NCBI GenBank assembly: GCA_964019695.1
Contig: OZ026517.1
Location: 73,738,665-73,802,664, forward strand
From: Loripinus fragilis
Lineage: Eukaryota > Mollusca > Bivalvia > Lucinida > Lucinidae
Direction of reading: 5' to 3'
Length of the DNA: 64,000 nt
Shown: positions 10,260 to 22,377 of the stretch, one piece after another
How the letters are laid out: the number at the start of each line of letters is the position of its first letter
How positions within the stretch are numbered: position 1 is the stretch's first letter
Program-made: the position numbers and the translations under genes
Notes under the pieces: model-generated
Seen by the model: only the letters and a program-made list of their open reading frames with translations
What the model was told of the DNA's origin: nothing
Database searches by the model: none

Positions 10260-11700
10260 GCCCATTAGGTGTGCCTATTTCATATTATTATTTGCTTTTT
10301 AAAGGTGGGCAATGTTGATATATTTTTAAAGTTATCTTCAAGAGAATTCCATAGCCTAATGGATGGTGGGATACAAGATTTCTGTGAAATACTAGTTCGA
10401 TTCAGAGGTAAAGCTATATTACTATAGTTTCTCAAGGGATAATCTGATATTTCACTAACCAAAGGAGGAATTAAATCTTGTATGTAGGAAGGCACCATGA
10501 CAGTATTAACATTTTACATGAATGATAGTTTATGTTGATGCCTTCTTTGTGATAGAGTTGCTCATCCACATTCTTTGTACAGGTTTTCCAATGATACAGA
10601 TCTAGTTAATCCAGTAACAAGCCAAGCTGCTTCATTTTGGATCTTTTGAAGTGTTTGTGAGTCTTGTTCAGAGCATCTATTCCATACAATTGACTCAAAT
10701 TCTATAACTATTAACATATAAGACATATATACCTCTGGTTGAGAGCATTTCTACTAATAGAATATTTAAGTCTATGCATTATTCCCAAGATTCGGGTTGC
10801 TGAAGAGGCAATATTTTCAATATGAGTGTGTGTCATTGGCCATTACTACTAAATGTTACACCCAAGTGGCTATCTACAAAGTTAATAACAACATTATCAA
10901 AAATAAGATGTGAAAGATATCTAGCTTTTTGAGAGTAAATAAGACAGCCTCGGTTTTCAACTGATTAAAGGTAAGTAACCACTGTTTAGCCCAGATTGAC
11001 ATCATTTGTAAATCATGGTTAATAACACCAGCATTTTGTAGATAAAACAATATGTCAGCAATATTGGCTGCAGCATAAAATTGTGAGCTATCGTCTGCAA
11101 ACAGCCTTGTCAAACTAAGAAGTTTTTAGCTATGTCATTAATATATACTAAAAATAAAAAAAGTCTCCAGAACATATCCTTGTGGCACGCCAGCAAAGAT
11201 ATATTTTAAGCCAGAGAAACATGATTTTAAAACAACTTTCTGCTTTCTTTGGCTTAAGTAACTACTTAACCACTTTAAAAGTTTCCCATCAATGCCATTT
11301 GTCTCAACTTAAACAAAATACCCTTGTGCCAAACTCTATCAAATGCTTTAGACACATCAAAAAAGACATTACAAGAAAATATGTTATTATCAAAAGCTTG
11401 ACATATATTATGAAAAATGTCAATTAACTGAAACACTGTAGAATGATGAGGTAGAAAACTAGATTGGTACTTGAACAAGAGATTATTGTCAAAAAGAAAA
11501 TTATACATATTCTTAGAAACAATCCTTTCTTGTAGTCTACCAATACAGCTCAGGAGTGCAACTGGTCTATAATTAGATGGTTGGTATTTGTTTCCCTTCT
11601 TAATAATGGGAATTACGTTTGCAAGTTTCCATATATCAGGAAACACGAACAATATGCCAATAGTCGATTGAAAAAAATAACCACGCAAATTTTGTGAATT
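10260..11700 (-). pseudogene. Decayed LINE (non-LTR retrotransposon) reverse transcriptase
   Basis: Reading from 11640 down to 10280 on the minus strand, the frames give WKLANVIPIIKKGN and NYRPVALLSC (finger/palm), HHSTVFQL, FFDVSKAFDRVWH (motif A, catalytic Asp), GVPQGYVLET (eroded motif B near 11160-11192) and FADDSS (motif C). These are followed by a frame-shifted HLGVTF...W connection region and a tail with SIRLWNSLE. This is the order of non-LTR RTs of the Jockey/CR1/L2 type, which copy element RNA at a nicked target. Several stops and frameshifts make it non-functional. No endonuclease or ORF1 was found upstream. The clade is not settled. Confidence 0.85.
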
Positions 11701-12434
11701 GGAACATTTAGCCAAAATTACTCGATAAAACGAGGATTTTCTCCGTTTTTTCCCCGACTTGAGATCAGGGATTTTCCTCCAAGAATTGTGGAAAAAGATA
11801 CGTTTTGGCATTGGGAAAATAACTAAATAATGGCTCTTTTGATTATTTTGACCTTAATGCAATATGGTAGATCATTTATGCTCTCAGTTGAGACCAAAGG
11901 CTAAAGAAATATGTTGATTTAAAGTAACTTTCTAGAATTATGACCTGTCATCAATGTTAGCCACTAATATTCATGACCTGTCATAAAAGACAGCCACTTC
12001 AAAATTGATCTGTAGATAAAGGCAGCCAGTTTTCCTCTATTTGTAGTCTTTGATGGGCTACAATAATTTTATAAAATCAAACTGCGGCTTCAAATTTGGC
12101 AGAAATGTAGCTGAATGATAGTATTTTCATTGTATATAAGTGCAGACAGCAGACTTTGTCGGAGAGACGCACAACCTGAACAGATAACCGTTTTTTGTGG
12201 ATTTTCTCAGGAAACCTCTGAAATGATGATCAGGTGTGGCTTTATTTGTGCGATATATAACACAGCTTGTTTCTGTAGGATATCTCAACACTAACAAGTG
12301 TACTCATCCACCGCAAAGTACCAGAGGGCTTCTCTAGCAATTTTGTCAACTTCATGGGACATAAAATCCCGTATCTGTCATCATTGTTAGTAACCTGTCA
12401 TCAAAGCAGCCGGTTGTACGGTGTGCTACATGTG
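11700..12434. other. No gene; weakly repeated GACCTGTCATCA motifs
   Basis: The motif (GA)CCTGTCATCA(A)...TTAG recurs about three times between 11940 and 12410. It may be an old repeat. No coding sequence is supported. Confidence 0.4.
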
Positions 12435-13434
12435 AACTGAACCGAAGTTCTAAGTAGCCACTTTTCAATTTCTTTTTTTCTTACTAAGCCCTAGTGATAT
12501 TGAAATGATTTTTGCCCAAGTATGTACATTGTAATGGTCTAAAGATAAACGGTGTTTTGGAAGAGTTTTCTATCATTTCACGAGTTTTCGGACCAAAAAT
12601 GCTAAAATCAACTTTTTGAAGAAAAATAAGCGTTTTAAGTGCAGTTTTTATCAAATTCAAATACAGGTAATTGAAAATCTGCCTAGTCGACTTGAAAAAA
12701 ACACCAAACACTTGGCATTTTGCTTATGACAGATTTTTTATGAATTTTTAAAAATTGACAATTTTCCGAATTTTCCAAAATTTTCGCAAATCATCGGCTG
12801 CACATACTAAAATCATTGTATCTGTTTTATTTTATGTTAAGCTAACGATATTTTTTACTAATTTGGTAGCCACTTCCGATTTTACGGTCATTTAAATGAC
12901 ATTTGTTAAAGATTTCTTTTAACTTTTGAGCCGAACAGTGGTAGCAATTCATAGTAAAGAAACCCTGAAAATTGCACTGCTTTGCCGCAGATAATAAAGC
13001 ATACAGAGAAATGCAAAGTGAGTATGCAAACTGCATGGTTAAGTTTAAAAATTCTTTGATTAAGTTGTTGACCGTGGCTGTCTTCATGTTAACGTAGAAG
13101 AGAAATGAAGTGTTCAATTGTCAAAAAACTTTTGATTCTTTTCATCTTATATCACAGCTGTAATAAACATCTTCAAACTAATTAAAATATAAATGGATAA
13201 CGTATCTTAGGAAAATTGTACATCACACTAAAAAGTGTGACTTTTTGAAATGAGGGTACCTTTACTCGGACCTCGTCTGTGCAAGGTCTACCAGTCATTT
13301 TGAAATGACATAATTTGCAGAGTCTTGACAAAGCGATGGACCTTTACATAGAATTTAAATTTTGTGAGAGCGATTTTTACTTTCTGAACGGGAGCAAAAA
13401 ATGTATGGTGGCTACTTATAACTTCGGTTCAGTG
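12435..13434 (+). mobile_element. Family M TIR element, copy 1 (about 1.0 kb)
   Basis: The imperfect TIRs follow the pattern CACTGAACCGAAGTTCTAAG and extend into GTAGCCAC; at the right end TTCGGTTCAGTG is followed by TA. Well-preserved copies of this family have TA on both sides (31674-32906 and 60497-61535), pointing to a Tc1/mariner-type TA target. There is no transposase, so it is non-autonomous. The internal sequence is shared with four other copies in this window. Confidence 0.75.
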
Positions 13435-13541
13435 TAAAATCGTGTCCAGATATTGGACTTTGAAAAGTTACAAATATTTGCTTTTAATAGCGTCCTTTAG
13501 GATTTAGTCAGTTGTCTTATAATGTACTTCTTTATTATTAA

Positions 13542-14049
13542 AGGGGACAGCAACCCTAATAATAAGTATGTTTTATCAGAAAGAGCTTTATGAACCATGA
13601 ATTTTGATACAAGTATCATCAAAATCGGTTGAAAAATGGGCAAGTTACGGGCATTTAAAAAATTCAATATGGCCAACATTTAGCCGCCATTTTGAATATT
13701 TAATTAGTTTTCAGAATTTTTTCAACTGCTTATTTTTTAGTTATAACTACTATCACATCATCTGTGCTTCAGCAGATATGTAGCTTTATACACAAGGAAA
13801 ATGTTTCATTTAAGATTAATGCAAATAATCTATTGGTTTGTCTTTTATTTTGATTACGCATATTTACTTAGGCTGAGTGACGTCACTAAGCCTACAATAT
13901 GGCCGCTTCCATTACAGTCCATTTGCAAATATTCAAACGCCCATAACTTTCACATTTTTCAACCGATTTAGACGAAACTGGTATCAAACTTCAGGGTTTA
14001 TTAGGATCTTTCATATAAAACATAGTAATTATCAGGGTTGCCGTCCCCT
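13542..14049. mobile_element. 508-bp TTAA-target TIR element
   Basis: The ends AGGGGACAGCAACCCT and the inverted AGGGTTGCCGTCCCCT are both directly flanked by TTAA (13538-13541 and 14050-14053). TTAA target duplications are typical of piggyBac and Kolobok elements. Inner sequences (TTTCAACCGATTT and its complement) extend the inverted repeat. No transposase is present. Confidence 0.8.
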
Positions 14050-14720
14050 TTAATAATATACTGTAAACGGGGATTGACGTATATTTGTGATTAAGATCGG
14101 GCACAAACTAGTCCTCTGCCATTAAATGCATTTTTTAAAAGTTTAGTTACATCTATAATAAGATTGTATGGTAATTCTGGGTATTAACCAACGAGACATT
14201 TTTTTTTCTAGCTGGTGTGATGAATATTACAATTTAAGAATACTTCTGATTGGTGAGTATTATTTACAAAAATGTAGGTCTAAAGTAATATCAGGAACGG
14301 CGGCTAAAGCTGCCGAAAAAAAGAACCCTCATGTACAGGGCATTATGTAGGTCAGGGTTTCAGGTATGACCAGCCTAGTACAATCTTATAAATACACCAG
14401 GAAACCGCCAAAATCAGCGTGAACATTGTACTTCTAGTCTGCAAGAATACACGTATGTTCCTCAAAATAGTTCGCATACCACCTACATCGCAACAATTGC
14501 ATTTCATAGGCTCTAGGAATATAAATTTTAATAATAAGGAAGCAGTTCTGTAATTTTACTTTACTAATAAAGCAACGTCTATGAGAAATGGAATTGCCTA
14601 ACACTTTGTGTACCAATGGGATTTCCCATATAGTTTGATACAGTTAAGTCAGGATGGCCCATATTAAATATTGAGGGGACACAGGCTTTAATTTCCAAAA
14701 TATAGTTATGTTTCTCCCTG
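14050..14720. other. No feature recognised
   Basis: Unassigned AT-rich sequence. Two short ORFs here (14168-14350 plus, 14434-14616 minus) show no recognisable motif. Confidence 0.35.
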
Positions 14721-14724
14721 AATT

Positions 14725-15370
14725 AGACATAACAAACGAGAGCCAAGAGGTAGGCCCTTTCCCAGCAGATGACGACAAGGCAGCAATAAACAGATGCGCA
14801 CGAAAGCATAGCAAACACAAAATAGAAATAACATGAATAATGCACCCTTTGAGGGCTGGAAACCCCTATATTCATATTGGTACTATGGAAAACAGCGAAG
14901 CCTCACATGAAATGCCGCATAATACATGCGGCATTTCATCGGGCACTGCACTGTTTTCTAAGACAAAATCCTTTGAATTTTGTCTTAGAAAACAGTGCAG
15001 TGCCCGATGAAATGCCGCATGTATTATGCGGCATTTCAGGATTTTGTCTTAGAAAACAGTGCAGTGCCCGATGAAATGCCGCATGTATTATGCGGCATTT
15101 CATGTGGGGCTTCGCTGTTTTCCATAGTACCAATATGAATATAGGAGTTTCCGGCCCTCAAAGGGTGGATTATTCATGTTATTTCTGTTTTGTGTTTGCT
15201 ATGCTTTCGTGCGCATCTGTTTATCGCTGCCTTGTGGTCAGAGCCTACCTCTTGGCTCTCGTTTGTGATGTCTAATTGTGAGTTTGTTATATTCCCATCG
15301 GTATCCTGGGTCAGGTGTGGTCCCTCATTGTATCGAATCCTGATCTTTGCCCTCTTTTGTACTTTAAATG
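14725..15370. repeat. Large palindrome built from family A arms
   Basis: The sequence from about 14728 to about 15000 is repeated as its reverse complement to about 15275, with roughly 95 percent identity. The outer arms are family A. The inner part holds three copies of a module with TGAAATGCCGCATAATACAT and AGAAAACAGTGCAGTGCCCG in alternating orientation. The same 65-residue-type reading frame therefore appears on both strands (14877-15074 plus and 14936-15133 minus), which is a symmetry artefact and not a gene. From 15275 family A continues alone on the minus strand to about 15370. Confidence 0.85.
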
Positions 15371-15379
15371 TTGGTTGCG

Positions 15380-16390
15380 TTTGCTTCTGTCAGCGATGCG
15401 CCCTCTAAACAAGTGAAGCGGCTTTATCAGCCAATATGATCTGGTTATTATCACCCCTAATTACTGTAGACAGATGACAGTGACGAGGGTATTGTTGGAT
15501 TGGCGAATATGTGCTCTCTTAATTATCATTGTCAGTTGTGTTCATAGATGCTTATCTGGACAATCCGTAGCTCCTGATAAGTCATGTGAAGAAGGCTGCG
15601 CATAGCAATGCGCCGTAAGAATGGTAAAACGTCTGGTCAGCAACGTGCATATGCATTCGATGATCAGACATCAGAGAACCCAATCAGCCATGCATAGATA
15701 CACTCACTGTTGAAGGAAGTTTCTTCAGAAAAAAACCCTGATAGGTCGTACGCAACCTGTTTGCATCAGAATCAGGGACATATTGCATACGGGACAAATT
15801 CTACACATTTAAAATGATGATTCGAAGGGTATGAGTATGTGTATCGGGGAGGATTGATTTCGTTGGTGTGGCAAGGATATGGATGCGGTCAAAAGTTTTA
15901 TTAATACTGACCATGAAGCATAATATCAAAATGTGTATACATTTGTAATGTTTTACAATATTTACAGCGCAGGTTCATTATGAAAGCATGTAAATCAAAA
16001 TATAGGCATTTGATTCAGAAATCCCACAGCGCAAACCGTGCATGCATACTAATGCAAAAACCAACAACAACACAACAAGTTGGCTGCTTTAAAAAAACAT
16101 CAATACGTTAGGTCTGTCAAGAAGGGCATGAATATTTCGATATACAAGAAATATATTTAAAAAAGATATACGACGAAGTTACAGAAGACATATTTGTTAT
16201 GAGTAACGTGAGAATTCTTAAAGAAATTGAGAAGAAAAAAATGGGGGATAATTACACTTCGGTCAGCTGAGCTCAGTAAAGCGTTTGGCTTAAGGCTTAT
16301 GCTATTCCATGATATCTGTAGTAATGCTTCTAGGGTGCATGATTGCTGGAATATCGCGAAAACTGAGACCAAATTATTTAATTTTCATAT
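15380..16390. other. No feature recognised
   Basis: Unassigned sequence with no convincing gene or shared repeat. Confidence 0.35.
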
Positions 16391-16391
16391 G

Positions 16392-16442
16392 CTATTTTAA
16401 AACAGGGGGATCTGCTGAACCCCCTCTGGATCCGCCACTGAT
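16392..16442. repeat. Family N short copy
   Basis: An AGGGGGATC end and a CCCCCTCTGGATCCGCC end lie only about 50 bp apart. They match the termini of the longer N elements. Confidence 0.45.
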
Positions 16443-16544
16443 AGGTTGCGCCGGTAGATGGCAGCTCATCAAACACTTTGAAATATGGCTACTGGTGCGC
16501 TTTCTTCTGAGCTTTCTTAATTAATTGAGTATTTTAAAACTGTA

Positions 16545-16651
16545 CCCAGCAGGCACACAACCTTCAAATTACGTTATATTACGTCAATACGACGTCATAG
16601 CGTCGTATCGACGTTGATAATACGTTGTTTCGACATTTTGTGCCTGCTGGG
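16545..16651. mobile_element. 107-bp palindromic MITE, TA target
   Basis: CCCAGCAGGCACA at the left and its complement TGTGCCTGCTGGG at the right are directly flanked by TA on both sides. Internal TACGTC/GACGTA motifs make almost the whole unit foldable. It is non-autonomous and probably mobilised by a Tc1/mariner-like transposase. Confidence 0.8.
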
Positions 16652-16799
16652 TAGCAATGCCCGAAATCCTGTAAAACGGAACATTTGCATAGCACACCTT
16701 GAGTACTATCTTTGTAATATAATCACAAAGACTACTCTTGTCGAAAGGAAAATATAAGTGTAGGCAATATAATTATAACCGGTGATTGCTGCAGAGAGT

Positions 16800-19700
16800 C
16801 ATCCAATGCTGTTGCTGAATGTGGCTGCTGTTCGCCCAAAGGCGCTTCCTTGATGTTGCTGGTTGTGGCTGTTGTCCCTTCAAAGGCGGTTACTGTTGTT
16901 GCTGGTTGTGGGAGGTGTCCGTCTTAATGAGATGGCTCTGTTATTGCTGGTTGTGGCTGTTATCCATCTTAACGCGGCAGTTCTATTATTGATGCTTGTG
17001 GCTGATGCCTGTACTAAGGCGTTTGTTCTGTTTGCGTGGCTGTTGTCCGTCCTAAGGTGGTAGTTTTGTTATACCTGGTTGTGGTTGTGGTCCGTCCTAA
17101 GACAGTGGCTCTGTAAATGTTAGTTGTGGCTATTTATTATTGCTGACTGCGACTGTTGTCTGTCCTAATGCAGTGGGTCTGTTATTGCTGGCTGTGGCTG
17201 TTGTCTGTCGCAAGGCAGTTGTTATGTTATAGTTGGCTGTGGCTGTTGTCCGTCCTAATGCGTTGGTTCTCTTATTGTGGCTTTTGGCGTTGGCTGCTGT
17301 CTGATCTAAGGCAGTGGTTCTGTTATTGCTGGCTTTGGCTGTTGTCCATCACCAGGCGGTGGTTCTGTTGTTGCTGGCTGTGGCTGTGATCCATCCTAAG
17401 GCAGTGGTTCTGTTATTGTTGGCTTTGGCTGATGTTTTTTGTTATTGCTGGGTCTGGCTGTTGTCCACCCTAAGGTTGTGGTGCTGTTACTGCTTGCTGT
17501 GGCTGTTGTTCATCCAAAGGCAGTGGTTCTGTTGTTTCCGGCTGTGACTGTTGTCTAACCTCAGGCGGTGGGTCTGTTGTTTCTGGCTCTGACTGATGTC
17601 TCTCCTAAGGCAGTGGTTCTGATTTTGCTGGCTGTTGGTTGTTTTACGTCTTAAAAGTCGGGCGTCATCTTGTTGCTGGCAGTGGCTGTTGTCTGTACTA
17701 AAGCAGTGGGTCTGTTATAGCTGGCTGTGGCCATTCTCTAAACTAAAGCAGTGATTTTTATTGCTGGCAGAGGCTGTTGTCTGTACTAAGGCAGTAGTTC
17801 AGTTGTTTCTGGCTGTGGCTGTTGTCCGTCCTAAGGCGGTGGATCTAATATGGCTGGCTCTAGCAGTTGTCCATCCTAAGGCGGTGGTTCTGTAATAGCT
17901 GACTTTGGCTGTTGCCTATCCTGAGGCGGGGGTTCTGTGGTTTCTGGCTCTGGCTGTTGTCTATCCTAAGCCAGTGGTTCTGTTATAGCTGGCTGTGGCT
18001 GTTGTCTGTACTAAGGCAGTGGTTCTGTTATTGCTGGCTGTGGCTGTTGTCTGTACTAAGGCAGTGGTTCTGTTATTGCTGGCTGTGGCTGTTGTCTGTA
18101 CTAAGACAGTGGTTCTGTTATAGCTGGCTGTGGCTGTTGTCTGTACCAAGGCAGTGGTTTTGTGGTTTCTGGCTCTGGCTGATGTCTATTTTAAGCCAGT
18201 GGTTGTGTTATAGTTTGCTGTGGCCGTTGTCTGTACTAAGGCAGTGGTTCTGTTATAGCTGGCTGTGGCTGTTGTCTGTACTAAGGCGGTGGTTCTGTTG
18301 TTTCTGGCTGTGGCTGTTGTCTGTACTAAGGCAGTGGTTTTGTTGGTGCTGGCTGTGGCTGTTGTCTGTACTGAGGCAGTGGTTCTGTTATTGCTGGCTG
18401 TGGCTGTTGTCTGTACATAGGCAGTGGTTATGTTATTGCTTGCTGTGGCTGTTGTCTGTACTAAGGCAGTGGTTCTGTTATAGCTGGCTGTGGCTGTTGT
18501 CTGTGCTAAGGCAGTTGTTCTGTAATAGCAGGCTGTGGCTGTTGTCTGTACTAAGGCAGTGGTTCTGTAATAGCTGGCTGTGGCTATTGTTTGTACTAAG
18601 GCAGTTGTTTTGTTATCGCTGGCTGTGACTGTTGTCTGTACTAAGGCAGTGGTTCTGTTATAGCTGGCTGTGGTTGTTGTCTGTACCAGGGGAAGTGGTT
18701 TTGTTATTGCTGGCTGTGGCTGTTGTCTGTACTTACGCAGTAGTTCTTTTATAGCTGGCTGTGGCTGTTGTCTGTACTAAGGCAGTGGTTCTTTAATAGC
18801 TGGCTGTGGCTGTTGTCTGTACTAAGGCAGAGGTTCTGTTATTGCTGGCTGTGGCTGTTGTCTGTACTAAGGTAGTGGTTCTGTTATTCCTGACTGTGGC
18901 TGTTGACTATACAAAGGCAGTAGTTCTGTTATTGCTGGCTGTGGCTGTTGTCTGTACTAAGGCAGTGGTTCTGTTATAGCTGGCTGTGGCTGTTGTCTGT
19001 ACTAAGGCAGTGGTTCTGTTATAGCTGGCTGTGGCTGTTGTCTGTACTAAGGCGGTGGTTCTGTTATTTCTGGCTGCGGCTGTTGTCTGTACTAAGGCAG
19101 TGGTTCTGTTATAGCTGGCTGTGGCTGTTGTCTGTACTAAGGCAGTGGTTCTGTTATAGCCGTCTGGCTGTGGCTGTTGTCTGTACTAAGGTAGTGGTTC
19201 TGTTATTGCTGACTGTGGCTGTTGACTGTACAAAGGCAGTAGTTCTGCTATTGCTGGCTGTGGCTGTTGTCTGTACTAAGGCAGTGGTTCTGTTGTAGCT
19301 GGCTGTGGCTGTTGTCTGTACTAAGGCAGTGGTTCTGTTATAGCTGGCTGTGGCTGTTGTCTGTACTAAGGCGGTGGTTCTGTTGTTTCTGGCTGTGGCT
19401 GTTGTCTGTACTAAGGCAGTGGTTCTGTTATAGCTGGCTGTGGCTGTTGTCTGTACTAAGGCAGTGGTTCTGTTATAGCTGGCTGTGGCTGTTGTCTGTA
19501 CTAAGGCAGTGGTTTTGTTATCGCTGGCTGTGACTGTTGTCTGTACTTAGGCAGTGATTCTGTTATTTCTGGCTGTGGTTGTTGTCTGTACTAAGGCGGT
19601 GGCCCTGTTGTTGCTGCCCGTGGCTGTTATCCGTCCTTAGGCAGTGGATCTGTTATTACTGGCTCTAGCTGTTGTCCATCCTAAGGCGGTGGTTCTGTAA

Positions 19701-20428
19701 TTGCTGGCAGTGGCTGTTGTCTGTCCTAAGGCGGTGGTTCTGCTATTGCTGGCTGTTGGTGTTTTCTGTCCTAAGGCAGTGGTTCTGTTATTGCTGGCTG
19801 TGGGTATTGTACGCCCTAAAGTGGGGGTATTGTTGTTACTGGCTGTGGCTGTTGTCTGTACTAAGGCAGTGGTTCTGTTATAGTTGACCGTTGCTGTTGT
19901 CTTTACTAAGGCTGTGATCCTGTTGTTGCTGGCTGTGGCTGTTGTTCGTCGGAAGGCGGTGGATCTGTTATTGCTGGCTCTAACTGCTATCCATCATAAG
20001 GCGGTAGTTTTGTTTTGCAGGCTGTGGCTGTTGTCTGTCCTAAGGCAGTGATTCTGTTATTGCTGTCTGTGGTAGTTGAACGTCCTCATGCTGTGGTTCT
20101 GTTGTTGCTGTCTATGACTATTGTCCATCCTAATGCAGTGATTCTGCTGTTTCCGGCTGTGGCTTTTGTTCGCAGTAAGGGGCGTTGCTTTTTAGTTTGT
20201 GTCTCTCCTTAGGCTATGTGTCTGTTCACGCTGGCTTTGATGTTGCATGTTAGGCTCAGTGTTAGGAGTTGTTTCTGTTGTTGCTTGTTGTTGTCCTCCC
20301 AAAGAGCGTGGTTCTGTTGTTACAGGTCGTGGTTACTGTCTGTACTACGACGGGGTTTCTATTGTTGCTGGCTGTTACTGTTGTCTGTACTAAGGCAGTG
20401 GTTCTGTTTTTTCTGGTTTAATTTTTAG
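16800..20428. repeat. 45-bp minisatellite, about 80 units
   Basis: The unit contains GCTGGCTGTGGCTGTTGTCT, GTACTAAGGCAGTGGTTCTG and TTATA. Units between about 17950 and 19560 are nearly identical, while those at 16800-17900 and 19560-20428 are strongly diverged. This is the pattern expected from unequal exchange, with homogenisation of the core. Because 45 is a multiple of three, long frames appear on both strands: plus WLWLLSVLRQWFCYS-type units, minus VQTTATASNNRTTAL-type units. They are interrupted by stops in many units, there is no start or splice context, and they match no known protein, so I regard them as non-coding. Confidence 0.95.
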
Positions 20429-20429
20429 T

Positions 20430-21470
20430 CTTTCTTCGTCTGATAACAGAATGTTCAAGGTGCGCTTCTCCACGTACTACAGCGTTAGCTATTATGTCCT
20501 CCGATAACTCTATACAATCTGATAATTTAACGAGTTCTTTGGAGCGACCCTACAAATCGGAAACGATTAGGCTTTATTGATAAAAATAAACGAGAAACAT
20601 GTAGTATGACCTAGAAAAGTCACAATCACATATGGCAGACCTACCCATGGCACCGCGAGAAAGATATACAAGAACACGGACAAAGAAACACATAAAATAA
20701 TTCAATAAAAATCAGATACTCAGCGAGCTGATTGCAAAGCTAGAATGATGCAAATAACCACATCGCAAAATTCGGACGAAACGCAAACATAACACATAAT
20801 GGGAATCACATTGAGACGTTTCTTTTTCGCGTCGAAAACGTATGTTTGGTAGAAACAAAAACTATCTGGTAATACATTTTTTGGGGGGATTATATATTTA
20901 ATATCTATCTCCCTATAATTCCAACTTTAAAAAATTCGAAATAAAACTTCTGGACTCCGAATATACTAGATGCTACAGTGACTGTAATAAACCCATATAC
21001 GCCTAGCCTCCTTGCAAACAGTGCTGAACCAGATCAGAACGCGGCGTCTGCTCTTGTTCTTCACTGTTTGCTTTCAGAATGACATTGTACTTCCAAAGTG
21101 AATGAGATTGAAACTGACTACCCAGCAACCCTTATATTCGAAATGGATTCGTCCAATTCATAAATGAGAAAAATTCCATAAGGCATAACTGGGTTAATTA
21201 ACATATCCAACTCTCTCTTTCTTGTCGATTTTGTTGCCAAACAAAGAATATTAAAAAACTGCCACTATGAAATACCTGGAATTAACACGTCACCACACAC
21301 TTTGTGCGCAACAAGACACTAAGCCACTTCATGAAATATATTGGAAAGATCAGCATCTCTCGCGCCTCAAGAAGATCGAACTTGTGTTGGCATAACTAGA
21401 GTATGGTGAATAATTTTTTTGAAGAAACCTAGTTTGATGTGCCACATTAAGCTAAAAGGTTGTCTATAGG
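20430..21470. other. No feature recognised
   Basis: Unassigned sequence between two tandem arrays; no shared repeat or gene seen. Confidence 0.35.
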
Positions 21471-21479
21471 TAAATACTC

Positions 21480-22328
21480 TTACCATTGAGCAACAGTATC
21501 TTTGTTATTATACATTGATAAGACCTCACCCTACTTATCAGACTAGGTGGTATTTGTTTATAAAGTGTCTTTATTATTAGACATTGATAAGGCCTCACCC
21601 TACTTCTCAATATAGGTGGTATTTGTTTATAATGTGATTTTGTTATAAGACATTGGTTAGGCCTCACCCTACTTCTCATACTAGGTGGTATTTGTTTATA
21701 AGGTGTCTTTGTTATAAGACATTGATAAGGCCTTACCCTACTTATCAGACTAGGCGGTGTTTGTTTATGATGTGTCTTTTGTTGTTAGACATTGATAAGG
21801 CCTCACCCTACTTCTCAGACTAGGCGGTATTTGTTTATAATGTGTCGATGTTTTTTGACGTTGATAAGGCCTCACCCTACTTCTCAGATTAGGTGGTATT
21901 TGTTTATAATGTGTCTTTGTTATTAGACATTGATAAGGCCTCACCCTACTTCTCAGACTAGGTGGTATTCGTTTATAATATGTCTTTGATATTAGACATT
22001 GATAAGGCCTCACCCTACTGTCCTGCCAGCTGAGAGTGACAGTGGCGTCATGTTTTGTTTACAAAGTTATCATGGACTTATCATCGATAGATCACTTGTG
22101 TATTTATCCTATCCGCAAGTGATTTATCGATAAGCGTTAGCTAAAGTGGAGTGTACAAGTTAAATTTTACTTAACAATTGTAAACAAAATATTACATCAC
22201 TGTCACTCTTGGTTGGCACGACAGTACTTCTCAGACTAGGTGGTATTTGTTTATTATGTGTCTTTGTTATTAAACATTGATAAGGCCTCACCCTATTTCT
22301 CAGACTAGGTGGTGTTTGGTTATAAGGT
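21480..22328. repeat. 69-bp tandem array, about 9.5 units, interrupted
   Basis: CCTCACCC anchors recur at 21524, 21593, 21662, 21731, 21801, 21870, 21939 and 22008, an almost exact 69-bp period. Units contain CAGACTAGGTGGTATTTG and GACATTGATAAGGCC. The array is broken after 22017 by a 207-bp insertion and resumes at 22227 for about 1.5 units. The minus strand has an open 23-residue repeat (RVRPYQCLITKTHYKQIPP) for up to 82 codons, probably incidental. Confidence 0.92.
22018..22224. mobile_element. 207-bp TA-target MITE inside the 69-bp array
   Basis: The TIRs CTGTCCTGCCA and the inverted TGGCACGACAG are flanked by TA on each side. Removing one TA plus the element restores a perfect 69-bp unit (CCCTACTTCTC). 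Inward, AGAGTGACAGTG and TTTGTTTACAA continue the inverted repeat, and a central palindrome (ATCACTTG and CAAGTGAT) completes the foldback. Confidence 0.88.
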
Positions 22329-22377
22329 ACATGTTATTTTTTTTTTTTTGCCCTGGGGAGAGGCACTGTCCTGAATC

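Noticed and set aside
14877..15133. Identical 65-residue-type frames on both strands
   Set aside because: They are a consequence of the large palindrome, not a gene.
17912..18628. 238-codon plus-strand frame in the 45-bp minisatellite
   Set aside because: It is a product of the repeat period being a multiple of three. All frames of the same units are partly open, stops recur in many units, and there is no start, signal or splice context.
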